From Yersinia intermedia (lineage in GTDB: Bacteria > Pseudomonadota > Gammaproteobacteria > Enterobacterales > Enterobacteriaceae), in the NCBI RefSeq assembly GCF_900635455.1, contig NZ_LR134116.1:1488001-1552000 (forward strand): a stretch of DNA of 64,000 nucleotides, read 5' to 3'. A model generated the notes under the pieces. The model saw only the letters and a program-made list of their open reading frames with translations. It had not been told where the DNA came from and did no database searches. The position numbers and the translations under genes were made by a program. Positions within the stretch are counted from its first letter, which is position 1; each line of letters begins with the position of its first letter. Shown here piece after piece: positions 9,655 to 19,498 of the stretch.

Positions 9655-10686
9655 ATGGCGATTCCGGCAAATTTATTCCCATCAGCATTTGGCTCTATCG
9701 GGGCGGGCAGAGGCGGGTTTAGTGGCAAACGACAAGGCTATCTGCTGGCGATCATTAGTGCCATGTTGTTGGGTTTTACCGGCATCATAATTCGTATCCT
9801 CACGGCGCATTATCATCTACCCACTTCGGTATTAGCTTTCTGGCGGGCTGCACTGGTCGCCGTGGTGTTATTGCCTATTTTACTTCTGACCAAACCGGAA
9901 TGGGCCAAATTACGTGGGTGCCAGCTAAAGTTCTATACTGCATATGGCTTATTGCTGGCGGTCTTTAATGGGCTGTGGACTGAATCTGTTGCTTTAAACG
10001 GTGCGTCGATCTCCACCATTCTGGTCTATTGTTCAATCGGTTTTACCGTGTTTCTCGGCTGGATTTTCTATAACGAATATATGGGCTGGCGTGAATTATT
10101 GGTTATGGTGATCAGCCTGTTGGGCTGTTTCTTAGTCAGCGATGGCCTGAATATTACTGGTTCAGACTTTAATTTTGTTGGCCTCTTTATCGGATTAGCC
10201 TCTGGTATTGGTTACAGCTTTTATACTCTGGCGGGGCGCATTGCGACCGAACGCCGTTATCCGGTCTGGAACACTATCCTGTATGTTTTTGGTTTCTCCG
10301 CTATCTACCAACTGATATTTAATCAGTTATTGCTGTGGTTCCCGCTGCCAGGGTTACAGCAAATGGTGGGTGATCTATTCTTCTTATCTCATAGGGCTGA
10401 TGGTATTCAATGGTCTGGTTGGGGGCTATTGTTAATTTTAGCCGCCGGACCAACATTACTGGGGTTTGGCCTGTTTAATCTCAGTTTGAAAACACTGCCT
10501 TTGGCGGTGGCCAGCCTACTATTAACGCTGGAACTGGTCTTCACTGCGGTGATTGCATATTTCTTGTTGGGGGAAACGCTCTCTCCCTCCCAATTGCTGG
10601 GCAGCGCACTGGTATTACTGGGCGTGCTGATGTTGCATCGTAAAGATAAGGTCCAAACAGAAATGATGGCGGTTAGCGCGGAATAA
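9655..10686 (+). CDS. EamA/DMT-superfamily transporter (divergent from MocR-type gene)
   Basis: A 343-residue integral membrane protein with about ten transmembrane segments arranged as two EamA repeats. The second repeat ends with the usual LLTLELVFTAVIAYFLLGE stretch. Members export or import small metabolites such as amino acids. A loop of about 30 residues around 235-260 is longer than usual. Its start lies 182 bp from the divergent MocR-type regulator, suggesting that it is induced by an amine or amino-acid ligand. Substrate unknown. Confidence 0.82.
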   Translation: MAIPANLFPSAFGSIGAGRGGFSGKRQGYLLAIISAMLLGFTGIIIRILTAHYHLPTSVLAFWRAALVAVVLLPILLLTKPEWAKLRGCQLKFYTAYGLLLAVFNGLWTESVALNGASISTILVYCSIGFTVFLGWIFYNEYMGWRELLVMVISLLGCFLVSDGLNITGSDFNFVGLFIGLASGIGYSFYTLAGRIATERRYPVWNTILYVFGFSAIYQLIFNQLLLWFPLPGLQQMVGDLFFLSHRADGIQWSGWGLLLILAAGPTLLGFGLFNLSLKTLPLAVASLLLTLELVFTAVIAYFLLGETLSPSQLLGSALVLLGVLMLHRKDKVQTEMMAVSAE

Positions 10687-10734
10687 AAGAAATGTATGGG
10701 GTAGCAGCGCAGCCTATACGCCGCTACCTTATTT

Positions 10735-11634
10735 TTACTGCGCCGCCGAGCGCCGCAATGGAGTGCGCAGGCGTTGAGCTAAGATCACTCCCGCCAGTGT
10801 GATACCCCCGCCAATCAGGTGATAGCTGTGTAATTGCTCATGAAGGAAGGCCACGGCAATAATGGCGGTAAATACCGGTGTCAGATTCATAAATATTGAT
10901 GCGGTATTTGCACCTAAACGCATCACACCGTGGATCCATAAATAAGGCGCAATAATTGAGGCCGGGATACCAGCAAATAGCACCAATGGGATATTCTGCG
11001 CCGTCAGTTGCACATCTGAGGCCATCAGGAAATTAGGTAACAACAGCACCACGCCGAAAACGATCTGCATATAAAGGGACTGCCAGTTCGGTAATTGAAT
11101 CGCCCAGCGTTTGGTCAATACACCATACAGCGCATAGGATGCCGATGCGCCGAACATCATCAATTCGCCTTTGCCAATACCATGTTGCAACAGTTGTGCT
11201 GGGTTACCTGCACTTACCAACCACACCAGCCCACCTAATGACAGCACGCTACCTAATGCAATACCGACCGTGGGGGCGACACGTAACACCACAATGCTAA
11301 TAAGCACGGTCAGCAAGGGAATTAACGAACTGAGAATCCCCATAAATAGGGCGCTAACACTGTGAGCTGCGTAGTACGCCAGGCTTTGGTACAGCACCAT
11401 GCCCAGCATCCCTAATATCATCAATTTCCACCAATAAATGCGGATTGCCTGCCAGTTGCGGATAACACCCAGCAGTAAAAATGGCGTTAACGTTAGCAAC
11501 GCCAGTACCCAGCGATAAAACGAGATGGCGGCGGGATCAATTGCGGTGGCAGAGACCTTACTGACCACGGCATTGATTGACCAGATGATCACCGCGAACA
11601 GGGGGAATAGCATATTCATGATAATAATTCTCAT
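10735..11634 (-). CDS. EamA/DMT-superfamily transporter (divergent from AraC-type gene)
   Basis: A 299-residue membrane protein with ten predicted helices and two EamA repeats (IIWSINAVVSKVSA at the start; IFMNLTPVFTAIIAV in repeat two). The start is uncertain: the ATG at 11634 and another at 11619 are both in frame, and neither has a strong ribosome-binding site. It is divergent from the AraC-family gene at 11757, which probably regulates it. It is convergent with the other EamA gene but unlike it in sequence, so they are not a recent duplication. Confidence 0.82.
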   Translation of the reverse strand: MRIIIMNMLFPLFAVIIWSINAVVSKVSATAIDPAAISFYRWVLALLTLTPFLLLGVIRNWQAIRIYWWKLMILGMLGMVLYQSLAYYAAHSVSALFMGILSSLIPLLTVLISIVVLRVAPTVGIALGSVLSLGGLVWLVSAGNPAQLLQHGIGKGELMMFGASASYALYGVLTKRWAIQLPNWQSLYMQIVFGVVLLLPNFLMASDVQLTAQNIPLVLFAGIPASIIAPYLWIHGVMRLGANTASIFMNLTPVFTAIIAVAFLHEQLHSYHLIGGGITLAGVILAQRLRTPLRRSAAQ

Positions 11635-11756
11635 CTAAATAATATGTGACGTAGTCTACAGTTGTCTGATTTATTCTATATACTGAAAACCAGACAATTA
11701 TTGCTGTGATTAAGACAATCTCGGCAGGAATTCTTTTTCACAGGAGATAGTTCACC

Positions 11757-12542
11757 ATGGCTGAGCCTTCTTTCCCGGTGGTAGCAACGACCGTGCCACT
11801 GAGCCTTTCCTTTCGTTGCGAGGCCTTTAATGCCAATACTGAGTTTTTGCCGCATACCCATCCTTATGGGCAGTTGATCTGCGTAAAGTCAGGCGTAGTA
11901 GCAATGAGTATTGGGGGGCAGCGCTTTCTGGCACCTGCTGAATTCAGTGTCTGGATACCAGCCGGCATGGAGCACTCCAGCTATAACCGCAAGCCGACGC
12001 AATTTCGTGCTATTGATATTGCACCTGCACTTTGTAAGGAATTACCGGTATCAGCTTGCCTGATTAATGTCAGCCCGATCTTTAATGCCATTGTGGAAGA
12101 CTGTTTCTCCCGTGGTGTATTGATGCCGGAAAGTGAGCAAGATATGCGCTTAGCCCACGTATTGATCGATCAACTCAGAATGTCACCGGTACAGCGCACC
12201 TACTTGCCTACCTCGCAGGATAAATTACTGTCACCTATTCTGACGGCGCTAGAACGTTGCCCGGCGGATAATACCTCACTGGCGCAGTGGGCCAAGCGGG
12301 TCTATACCACCGAGCGGACGTTATCGCGCCGCTGCCAGCAAGAACTGGGCATGGCCTTCAGTGAATGGCGTCAGCGGTTGCGTTTTTTGCACGCTATCTC
12401 GTTGTTAGAGCAAGGGAAAACCGTGCAAAGCATCGCACTGGATGTCGGGTATAGTTCAGCATCGGCTTTTATCGCCATGTTCCAGCAAATTGCAGGGACT
12501 ACGCCGGAGCGTTTTCGTCGCAACAATCCCCTTCATCCTTGA
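11757..12542 (+). CDS. AraC-family transcriptional regulator with cupin sensor domain
   Basis: A 261-residue regulator. The N-terminal half is a cupin (LPHTHPYGQLICVKSG with metal/ligand-type histidines), and the C-terminal ~100 residues carry two HTH units ending VQSIALDVGYSSASAFIAMF..TPERFRR, the AraC signature. This layout matches the NimR/YeaM group, whose members control a linked efflux gene; here the divergent EamA transporter is the natural target. AGGAGA precedes the ATG. The last codons run into an ERIC-like repeat, which supplies the TGA stop. Confidence 0.85.
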   Translation: MAEPSFPVVATTVPLSLSFRCEAFNANTEFLPHTHPYGQLICVKSGVVAMSIGGQRFLAPAEFSVWIPAGMEHSSYNRKPTQFRAIDIAPALCKELPVSACLINVSPIFNAIVEDCFSRGVLMPESEQDMRLAHVLIDQLRMSPVQRTYLPTSQDKLLSPILTALERCPADNTSLAQWAKRVYTTERTLSRRCQQELGMAFSEWRQRLRFLHAISLLEQGKTVQSIALDVGYSSASAFIAMFQQIAGTTPERFRRNNPLHP

Positions 12543-12660
12543 CGCCGCAGGGGTGTTGGCTATGCTCACGCACCCGAATCACTGACGGGAGTCAGCTCAT
12601 CGGGATTTATTCGCTTGCCGCCTACCTGCAACACCAATGATTTTGGGGATCGTCTTTATG
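12538..12660. repeat. ERIC-like repeat, tandem copy 1
   Basis: A 123-bp unit starting at CTTGACGCCGCAGGGG and containing the ERIC core (cccgaatcactgac / gtcagctcatcggga) as an imperfect palindrome. Its first bases provide the stop codon of the AraC-family gene. Confidence 0.8.
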
Positions 12661-12783
12661 CTTGACGCCGCAGGGGTGTTGGCTATGCTCACGCACCCGA
12701 ATCACTGACGTGAGTCAGCTCATCGGGATTTATTCGCTTGCCGCCTACCTGCAACGCCAATGATTTTGGGGATCGTCTTTATG
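12661..12783. repeat. ERIC-like repeat, tandem copy 2
   Basis: An exact-length (123 bp) tandem copy of the preceding unit. I count two base differences, so the duplication is recent. Confidence 0.82.
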
Positions 12784-12833
12784 CTTGACGCCGCAGGGGG
12801 TTGGCTGCAACTCCAACTTCTTTGGGTATATAC
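12784..12833. repeat. ERIC-like repeat, third copy lacking its centre
   Basis: The left and right ends of the same unit are joined (CTTGACGCCGCAGGGGGTTGG then CAACTCCAACTTCTTTGGG) with the middle missing. It ends about 50 bp before pdxB. Confidence 0.7.
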
Positions 12834-12881
12834 TAAGTCCCTGCTTTTCATCTATAGGGCAGTAAGCTGCCGGAGAACAAA

Positions 12882-14009
12882 GTGAAAATCCTGGTTGATG
12901 AGAATATGCCGTACGCGGATGTGCTATTCCGGCGTTTAGGTGAGGTACAGGCAGTGCCGGGGCGACCAATTCCTCGTGAAGCACTGATTGGTGCAGATGC
13001 GCTGATGGTGCGATCGGTCACCAAAGTGAATGAGGCCTTGCTGCAAGGCACGTCAATTGGCTTTGTGGGTACAGCAACTGCCGGTACCGACCATGTCGAT
13101 GATAACTGGCTACAGCAACAAGGAATTGGTTTCTCTGCGGCCCCCGGCTGTAACGCCATTGCGGTTGTGGAATATGTTTTTTCTGCACTGATGATGATGG
13201 CTGAACGCGATGGTTTCCAATTGCGTGACAAAACCGTCGGCATTGTTGGGGTGGGGAATGTCGGGGCCAGATTGAATGCCCGGCTACAAGCCTTGGGGGT
13301 GCGTACTCTGTTGTGTGATCCGCCACGGGCAGACAGGGGTGATAATGACACCTTCTGGCCGCTGGAAAAACTGGTGCGAGAGGCAGATGTCCTCACTTTC
13401 CATACACCGTTGAATAAAACCGGCCCTTATCAAAGTCTGCACATGGCGGACGATGAATTACTGGCAGCCCTGCCGGATGGCCGCATTCTGATTAATGCCT
13501 GTCGCGGAGCGGTGGTGGATAACGCTGCGCTGCTTCATGCGTTGGAGAAAGGCAAGAAACTCAGTGTGGTATTGGATGTGTGGGAACCGGAGCCAGAGTT
13601 ATCTTTGCCGCTGTTAGGGCGGATTGATATCGGGACACCGCATATTGCCGGCTATACGCTGGAGGGCAAAGCGCGCGGTACCACACAAGTATTTGAAGCT
13701 TTTAGTCAACATCTGGGGCAGCCGCAGTCGGTAGAGCTAGCCTCCTTGTTGCCTCAACCGGAGTTTAGCCACTTGAGGCTGAACGGTGAGTTGGATGAAG
13801 GCAAATTAAAACGATTGATGCACTTAGTGTATGATGTGCGCCGCGATGATGCACCGCTGCGCCATGTTGCCGGCATCCTCGGTGAGTTTGATCGGCTGCG
13901 CAAGCACTATCAGGAGCGGCGCGAGTGGTCATCGCTCTGCGTGCAATGCGATAATGTGGCCAGTGCCGAACTGTTGCAGAAATTAGGCTTTAGTACACAG
14001 TTATTATAA
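12882..14009 (+). CDS. pdxB: Erythronate-4-phosphate dehydrogenase
   Basis: A 375-residue NAD-dependent enzyme that oxidises 4-phosphoerythronate in the DXP-dependent route to pyridoxal phosphate. The N-terminus [20 protein letters not shown] is diagnostic. The Rossmann motif is [12 protein letters not shown] (near 122), and the catalytic His is in [14 protein letters not shown]-terminal PdxB dimerisation domain follows. The start is GTG with GGAG at 12872-12875. First gene of the conserved pdxB-usg-truA cluster; the upstream gap is filled by ERIC-like repeats. Confidence 0.95.
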   Translation: MKILVDENMPYADVLFRRLGEVQAVPGRPIPREALIGADALMVRSVTKVNEALLQGTSIGFVGTATAGTDHVDDNWLQQQGIGFSAAPGCNAIAVVEYVFSALMMMAERDGFQLRDKTVGIVGVGNVGARLNARLQALGVRTLLCDPPRADRGDNDTFWPLEKLVREADVLTFHTPLNKTGPYQSLHMADDELLAALPDGRILINACRGAVVDNAALLHALEKGKKLSVVLDVWEPEPELSLPLLGRIDIGTPHIAGYTLEGKARGTTQVFEAFSQHLGQPQSVELASLLPQPEFSHLRLNGELDEGKLKRLMHLVYDVRRDDAPLRHVAGILGEFDRLRKHYQERREWSSLCVQCDNVASAELLQKLGFSTQLL

Positions 14010-14131
14010 GCCCGGTATAAACTTTAATTTATTGATTGTCAGGCGGTTTTTTTACCACCTTTCTATTTCAATCGATCTTAGTATCTGAATGAACCCTTGT
14101 AATTTAATGAACGTTAGTGGAGAAAACCAAC

Positions 14132-15142
14132 ATGTCTGACGGCTGGAATATTGCTCTGTTAGGAGCAACGGGCGCAGTAGGTGAAGCTTTGCTGGAGCTG
14201 TTAAATGAGCGCCAGTTCCCGGTTGGTGAATTGTATCCTCTGGCCAGCGAACGCAGCGCCGGTGCGTCTGTGCGCTTTAATGGTAAAAGTTTGCTGGTGG
14301 AAAATGTTGCTGAATTTGACTGGTCTCAGGTGCAGTTAGCTTTCTTTGTTGCCGGGCGCGAAGCCTCACAGCAATACGCTGAAGAGGCGGCGAATGCAGG
14401 TTGTCTGGTTATTGACAGCAGTGGCCTGTTCGCGATGGAACCGGACGTACCGCTGGTGGTGCCAAGTGTAAATCCTCAGGTGCTGGCAGAATATCGCAAT
14501 CGCAATATTGTGGCCGTGGCCGATAGCCTGACCAGCCAGTTGCTGACTGCGATTAAACCACTGACGGAACAGGCTGGGTTGTCCCGCTTGCATGTCACTG
14601 CGCTGATTTCAGCCTCCGCTCACGGCAAGGCTGCTGTGGACGATCTGGCCGGTCAAAGCGCCAAGCTGTTAAATGGCATTCCTGCTGAGCCAAGTATCTT
14701 CGCCAAGCAACTGGCATTTAACGTATTACCGCTGCTGGCTGATGAAGAGGGCAGTGTGCGTGAAGAACGCCGTTTGGTTGATCAGGTGCGTAAAGTATTA
14801 CAAGACGAGGGTCTGCCTATCTCGGTGAGTTGCATTCAATCACCGGTATTTTACGGTCAGGCACAAGTGGTTCATCTGGAAGCTTTGCGCCCGATCTCCG
14901 CAGATGAGGCGCGCGGCGAACTGGAAAATTGTGAAGATATCCAATTATCTGAAGAGGATGATTATCCAACACAGGTTAGCGATGCCTCGGGCAGTGAGGT
15001 GCTGAGTATTGGTTGTGTGCGTAACGACTACGGCATTCCTGAAGTGTTGCAGTTCTGGTCAGTGGCCGACAACATCCGTTTTGGTGGCGCATTGATGGCG
15101 ATTGAAACGGCGGAGCGCCTGTTGCAGGAGCAACTATACTGA
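14132..15142 (+). CDS. usg: Usg, aspartate-semialdehyde dehydrogenase-like protein without the catalytic Cys
   Basis: A 336-residue relative of aspartate-semialdehyde dehydrogenase (NADP-binding [14 protein letters not shown] at the N-terminus; dimerisation domain after). The position of the catalytic cysteine of true Asd (ANPNCSTTQ) is AVADSLTSQ here, so the nucleophile is Ser132. This protein is therefore unlikely to be a working dehydrogenase; its role is unknown even in E. coli. A GTG at 14117 is in frame, but TGGAG at 14118-14122 points to the ATG at 14132. The stop overlaps the truA start by one base. Confidence 0.9.
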   Translation: MSDGWNIALLGATGAVGEALLELLNERQFPVGELYPLASERSAGASVRFNGKSLLVENVAEFDWSQVQLAFFVAGREASQQYAEEAANAGCLVIDSSGLFAMEPDVPLVVPSVNPQVLAEYRNRNIVAVADSLTSQLLTAIKPLTEQAGLSRLHVTALISASAHGKAAVDDLAGQSAKLLNGIPAEPSIFAKQLAFNVLPLLADEEGSVREERRLVDQVRKVLQDEGLPISVSCIQSPVFYGQAQVVHLEALRPISADEARGELENCEDIQLSEEDDYPTQVSDASGSEVLSIGCVRNDYGIPEVLQFWSVADNIRFGGALMAIETAERLLQEQLY

Positions 15143-15984
15143 TGTCCGAACTTGAGTTGGCTCAGCAACAAGACGTCGTGGCTGAAACGGCCAGTATAAA
15201 AATTGCGCTGGGTATTGAATATAACGGCAGCCGCTATTTTGGTTGGCAACGCCAGTTAGAGGTTGCCAGTGTGCAGGCTTGCCTGGAGGCCGCTTTATCG
15301 AAAGTAGCCAATGAACCCATCGGTGTATTTTGTGCTGGGCGCACTGATGCTGGCGTACATGCCACCGGGCAGGTGGTGCATTTTGTCACCACGGCGGTGC
15401 GTAAAGATGCCGCCTGGACTATGGGGGTTAATAGTCATTTACCTTCAGATATCGCCGTGCGTTGGATAAAAACAGTGGATGATGATTTTCATGCCCGTTT
15501 CAGCGCAACCGCCCGCCGTTATCGCTATATTATTTTTAACCATCGCTATCGCCCGGCGGTTTTGGCGCAAGGGGTAACCCATTGCTACCTGCCGCTGGAT
15601 GCGGAAAAAATGGAACACGCTGCGCAATGTTTACTCGGCGAGAATGATTTTACCTCATTTCGCGCGATACAGTGCCAGTCTCGTACGCCATGGCGAAATG
15701 TAAAACATGTCAAAGTTACCCGACATGCCGCGTATATCGTGGTAGATATCAAGGCCAACGCTTTTGTCCATCATATGGTGCGTAATATTGTTGGTAGCCT
15801 GATTGAGATTGGGTGTGGTAATCAGGATGTCAACTGGATGGCCGAGTTGCTGGCACTGAAAGACCGATCACGTGCTGCGGCAACGGCGAAAGCCGAGGGG
15901 TTGTATTTAGTCTCTGTTGATTATCCTGAACGCTTTGCTCTACCAATGGCGCCAATGGGGCCACTCTTTTTGGCAGATGACTGA
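15142..15984 (+). CDS. truA: tRNA pseudouridine(38-40) synthase TruA
   Basis: A 280-residue enzyme that makes pseudouridine at positions 38-40 of the tRNA anticodon arm. The catalytic aspartate is Asp69 in [12 protein letters not shown], and [18 protein letters not shown] and the C-terminal [10 protein letters not shown] stretch are conserved. The N-terminus is about nine residues longer than the E. coli protein. It starts on the ATGA overlap with usg, so the two are co-translated. Confidence 0.95.
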   Translation: MSELELAQQQDVVAETASIKIALGIEYNGSRYFGWQRQLEVASVQACLEAALSKVANEPIGVFCAGRTDAGVHATGQVVHFVTTAVRKDAAWTMGVNSHLPSDIAVRWIKTVDDDFHARFSATARRYRYIIFNHRYRPAVLAQGVTHCYLPLDAEKMEHAAQCLLGENDFTSFRAIQCQSRTPWRNVKHVKVTRHAAYIVVDIKANAFVHHMVRNIVGSLIEIGCGNQDVNWMAELLALKDRSRAAATAKAEGLYLVSVDYPERFALPMAPMGPLFLADD

Positions 15985-16092
15985 TTTCTCTACATTGATG
16001 AGTGAGCTCGCCTCGGGCTAAGGAATACCTAAGGAAGTTCAGTTAACCTCACTCAATCAAAGCATAGGTATGTTTACCACTCGAGAGTATTT

Positions 16093-16755
16093 ATGGAATT
16101 TATACGTTTCGTTATTGATTTTATTTTGCATATTGATGTTCATCTGGCGGAGCTGGTAGCGCAGTATGGGATTTGGGTTTACGCCATTTTATTCCTGATC
16201 TTATTCTGTGAAACCGGTCTGGTGGTGACGCCGCTCCTGCCGGGGGATTCTTTGTTGTTTGTGGCCGGGGCGCTGGCATCATTACCTTCCAATGATATTA
16301 ACGTACACGTTATGGTGGCATTGATGGTTACCGCCGCTATTTTGGGCGATGCCGTTAACTACACCATTGGTCGGGTGTTCGGCGAGAAACTATTCAGTAA
16401 CCCAGATTCAAAAATTTTCCGCCGCAGTTATCTGGAAAAAACCCATCAGTTCTACGAAAAGCATGGCGGTAAAGCGATTGTTTTGGCACGTTTTGTCCCG
16501 ATTATCCGCACTTTCGCGCCGTTCGTCGCCGGAATGGGGAAAATGTCTTATCGCCACTTTGCGGCTTATAACGTGATTGGGGCGTTGGTATGGGTGCTGT
16601 TATTCACCTATGCTGGTTATCTGTTTGGTAACGTACCTATCGTGCAGAACAATCTGAAATTGCTAATTGTTGCCATTATTGTGGTGTCAATTTTGCCGGG
16701 TGTATTTGAGGTTTGGCGGCATCGGCGCGCGCAATCACGCCAAAAAAATCAGTAA
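16093..16755 (+). CDS. dedA: DedA-family inner-membrane protein
   Basis: A 220-residue membrane protein of the DedA/VTT family. The family motifs are [29 protein letters not shown] and [18 protein letters not shown], with re-entrant and transmembrane helices between. DedA proteins act in lipid carrier (undecaprenyl phosphate or phosphatidylethanolamine) translocation and proton-motive-force homeostasis. Its place between truA and accD is the same as in E. coli. Confidence 0.92.
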   Translation: MEFIRFVIDFILHIDVHLAELVAQYGIWVYAILFLILFCETGLVVTPLLPGDSLLFVAGALASLPSNDINVHVMVALMVTAAILGDAVNYTIGRVFGEKLFSNPDSKIFRRSYLEKTHQFYEKHGGKAIVLARFVPIIRTFAPFVAGMGKMSYRHFAAYNVIGALVWVLLFTYAGYLFGNVPIVQNNLKLLIVAIIVVSILPGVFEVWRHRRAQSRQKNQ

Positions 16756-16986
16756 AAACGTTACCTAAGCCGTGGGTTCGACCAGTTTTTTATCTACACT
16801 GTCGAGCCAATATGGTTTAATGAGTAACATTTATGGTCTGTTCCTGCGGACAACCCGAGTTCCAGTGCCTTAGCCACGTTGTCATGGCGTGTATCTCAGG
16901 CATTTTTTATTGGGATGTTTTCAGGGAGATGGTTAAAGCATGAACAGCGGACTGGCAACAGCCAGGTTCAAACAGAAAGGTCATCG

Positions 16987-17898
16987 ATGAGCTGGATTGA
17001 ACGAATTCTTAACAAAAGCAATATTACACAAACCCGTAAAGCGAGTATTCCTGAAGGGGTGTGGACTAAATGTGACAGTTGCGGTCAGGTGCTTTACCGT
17101 GCCGAGTTAGAGCGTAATCTGGAAGTTTGTCCTAAGTGTGATCACCACATGCGTATGACAGCCCGTTCACGGTTACATATGCTACTGGATGCAGGCAGTG
17201 AAGTTGAATTGGGTAGCGAACTGGAGCCGAAGGATATCCTGAAATTTAAGGATTCCAAGAAGTATAAAGATCGCATTTCTGCTGCACAAAAAGACACGGG
17301 TGAGAAAGATGCCTTGGTTGCCATGAAAGGAACCTTGCAGGGCATGCCTATTGTTGCCGCTTCATTTGAATTTGCCTTTATGGGTGGGTCAATGGCGTCA
17401 GTGGTAGGTGCTCGTTTTGTGCGTGCGGTTGAGCAGGCGCTGGAAGATAATTGCCCGTTGGTGTGCTTCTCTTCCAGTGGTGGTGCTCGTATGCAGGAAG
17501 CATTGATGTCACTGATGCAGATGGCAAAAACCAGTGCTGCTTTGGCTAAAATGCAAGAGCGTGGCTTGCCGTACATTTCTGTGCTGACAGACCCTACCAT
17601 GGGTGGCGTCTCCGCCAGTCTGGCAATGTTGGGTGATATCAATATCGCAGAACCTAAAGCCTTGATCGGTTTTGCTGGTCCACGGGTTATTGAGCAAACT
17701 GTTCGGGAAAAACTGCCGCCGGGCTTCCAGCGCAGTGAGTTCTTGATTGAAAAAGGCGCTATCGACATGATCGTTCGTCGCCCGGTGATGCGCCAGACAA
17801 TTGCCAGTATCTTGTCTAAATTAACGCATCAGCCACAACCTAGTGTGATTGAGAGCAAAGCCGATACTGCACAGGCGGATAATCAGGCCGAAGCCTGA
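16987..17898 (+). CDS. accD: Acetyl-CoA carboxylase carboxyltransferase beta subunit
   Basis: A 303-residue subunit that, with AccA, transfers the carboxyl group from biotin-BCCP to acetyl-CoA, the first step of fatty acid synthesis. A zinc ribbon ([14 protein letters not shown], then CPKC) at about residues 27-49 precedes the crotonase-like carboxyltransferase domain ([25 protein letters not shown]). The frame is open upstream to 16879, but AAAGG at 16976-16980 and the conserved MSWIERIL start fix the ATG at 16987. Confidence 0.95.
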   Translation: MSWIERILNKSNITQTRKASIPEGVWTKCDSCGQVLYRAELERNLEVCPKCDHHMRMTARSRLHMLLDAGSEVELGSELEPKDILKFKDSKKYKDRISAAQKDTGEKDALVAMKGTLQGMPIVAASFEFAFMGGSMASVVGARFVRAVEQALEDNCPLVCFSSSGGARMQEALMSLMQMAKTSAALAKMQERGLPYISVLTDPTMGGVSASLAMLGDINIAEPKALIGFAGPRVIEQTVREKLPPGFQRSEFLIEKGAIDMIVRRPVMRQTIASILSKLTHQPQPSVIESKADTAQADNQAEA

Positions 17899-17907
17899 TT
17901 ACTCACG

Positions 17908-17936
17908 CGGGCATCACCCTGATAAGGTGATGCCCG
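17908..17936 (+). terminator. Hairpin after accD
   Basis: An 11-bp stem pairs CGGGCATCACC (17908-17918) with GGTGATGCCCG (17926-17936), followed by a weak T-rich tract (GGTTGTTGTG). Confidence 0.6.
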
Positions 17937-17989
17937 GTTGTTGTGCATGGTCGCAACTTAAGCTTTATAGCTTTAAAAAAGAAAATATT

Positions 17990-18154
17990 TACCCAAAATA
18001 ATTCGAGTTGCAGGAAGGCGGCAATTGAGTGACAACTTGGTTGTAAACCATGTTGAACATCGCTGCTTGCAGCGGCCTCGCAGAGGCGAGGCCCATGGAT
18101 GGGCCGAGCAACGAAAGCAGTCAATGCACATGCAGCTTGAAGTCTGATGGGTAT
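17990..18154. repeat. Long palindromic intergenic repeat before folC
   Basis: About 165 bp with related ends (TACCCAAAATAATTCGAGTT at left; CAGCTTGAAGTCTGATGGGTA at right, inverted) and strong internal inverted repeats (GGCCTCGC/GCGAGGCC; GGCCCAT/ATGGGCC near 18073-18108). It resembles the long palindromic intergenic elements of Yersinia and differs from the ERIC core. It fills the accD-folC gap. Confidence 0.6.
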
Positions 18155-18174
18155 AAAGGCCAGTGACGGGACTC

Positions 18175-19443
18175 ATGAAAAACCATCAAATCCCCAAAGC
18201 CACGTCGCCTTTGGCCGCGTGGCTTTACTATCTTGAACGTTTGCACTCTCAACCAATCGAGTTGGGTCTGGAACGTGTTAAACAGGTTGCTGAGCGTTTG
18301 GATCTGCTTAAACCTGCCCCAAAAGTCTTTACCGTTGCTGGTACCAATGGCAAAGGCACCACCTGTTGTACCCTGGAATCAATCTTACTTGCGGCGGGTC
18401 TGCGGGTCGGGGTTTACAGCTCACCTCACCTTTTGCGCTATACCGAGCGAGTTCGTATTCAGGGGCAGGAATTGTCTGAGGCTGAACACAGCCACTCTTT
18501 TGCTCAAATTGAAGCCGGGCGCGCGGGTATCTCCCTGACTTACTTCGAATTTGGCACCTTATCAGCGCTGCAATTATTTAAGCAGGCTAAGCTTGATGTA
18601 GTGATTCTGGAAGTGGGGTTGGGTGGGCGTTTGGATGCGACCAATATAGTCGATTCTGATGTTGCGGCTATTACCAGTATTGCCATAGACCATACTGACT
18701 GGTTGGGCTTCGATCGAGAAAGCATTGGCCGCGAGAAAGCCGGTGTTTTCCGTGCGGGGAAACCTGCCGTGGTTGGCGAACCTGATATGCCGCAGTCGAT
18801 TGCCGATGTTGCTGCGCAATTGGGGTCACAACTGTATCGCCGTGATGACGCATGGTGGTTCAGCCAACAGGCACCATTTGATCAACAAAGAAATAGCTGG
18901 GATTGGCAGTGTGGTAACCATCAGTGGGCCAATTTGCCTTTACCAAACGTACCTTTGGCAAATGCGGCGACAGCTTTGGCCGTATTGCACTATTCCGGCC
19001 TGCCTTTAAGCGATGAGGTTATTCGCCAGGGCTTGTTGGCTGCCAGTTTGCCGGGGCGTTTTCAGGTTGTCAGTGAGCAGCCGCTGCTGATTTTGGATGT
19101 AGCCCATAACCCGCATGCAGCACGTTATCTCACTGACAGGCTGGCTCGATTACCGAAACACGGTAAAGTACGGGCAGTGGTCGGCATGCTATCAGATAAA
19201 GATATTGGCGGGACGCTGGCCTGTTTATCTGAACAAGTTGATGAATGGTATTGTGCGCCGCTTGAAGGGCCGCGTGGGGCGACTGCGGAGCAATTAGCCG
19301 AGCATCTGGTGCTATCACGCCAGTTTAGCGATGTAGAAACGGCCTGGCGTCAGGCGATGCAGGATGCGGAACCACAGGATGTGGTTATTGTCTGTGGTTC
19401 TTTCCATACTGTCGCTCATGTGATGGCTGTATTGGATTTATGA
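18175..19443 (+). CDS. folC: Bifunctional folylpolyglutamate synthase / dihydrofolate synthase
   Basis: A 422-residue Mur-ligase-type enzyme that makes dihydrofolate from dihydropteroate and adds glutamates to folates. The ATP-binding loop is TVAGTNGKGTTC (about residues 52-63). YSSPHLLRYTERVR, GLGGRLDATN and LDVAHNPHAA are all conserved. A GTG at 18163 is in frame, but the GGGA before the ATG at 18175 and the E. coli length (422) favour 18175. The preceding repeat element ends 20 bp upstream. Confidence 0.93.
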   Translation: MKNHQIPKATSPLAAWLYYLERLHSQPIELGLERVKQVAERLDLLKPAPKVFTVAGTNGKGTTCCTLESILLAAGLRVGVYSSPHLLRYTERVRIQGQELSEAEHSHSFAQIEAGRAGISLTYFEFGTLSALQLFKQAKLDVVILEVGLGGRLDATNIVDSDVAAITSIAIDHTDWLGFDRESIGREKAGVFRAGKPAVVGEPDMPQSIADVAAQLGSQLYRRDDAWWFSQQAPFDQQRNSWDWQCGNHQWANLPLPNVPLANAATALAVLHYSGLPLSDEVIRQGLLAASLPGRFQVVSEQPLLILDVAHNPHAARYLTDRLARLPKHGKVRAVVGMLSDKDIGGTLACLSEQVDEWYCAPLEGPRGATAEQLAEHLVLSRQFSDVETAWRQAMQDAEPQDVVIVCGSFHTVAHVMAVLDL

Positions 19444-19498
19444 CAGCTTGAATTTGTGACAACTTGAGTTTATCAAGGCATTGAATTGGGGAGTGCGA

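Noticed and set aside
9554..9790. A 78-codon rightward frame at the EamA start
   Set aside because: It overlaps the EamA gene out of frame and has no protein-like features.
12538..12833. Regular 123-bp repeats that might suggest a CRISPR array
   Set aside because: The units are longer than CRISPR repeats, have no variable spacers, and match the ERIC-like palindrome found elsewhere in the window.
14117..15142. Upstream GTG/TTG starts for usg, folC, dedD, yfcH, yfbU and other genes
   Set aside because: Ribosome-binding sites and known family N-termini support the shorter starts given in the feature list.
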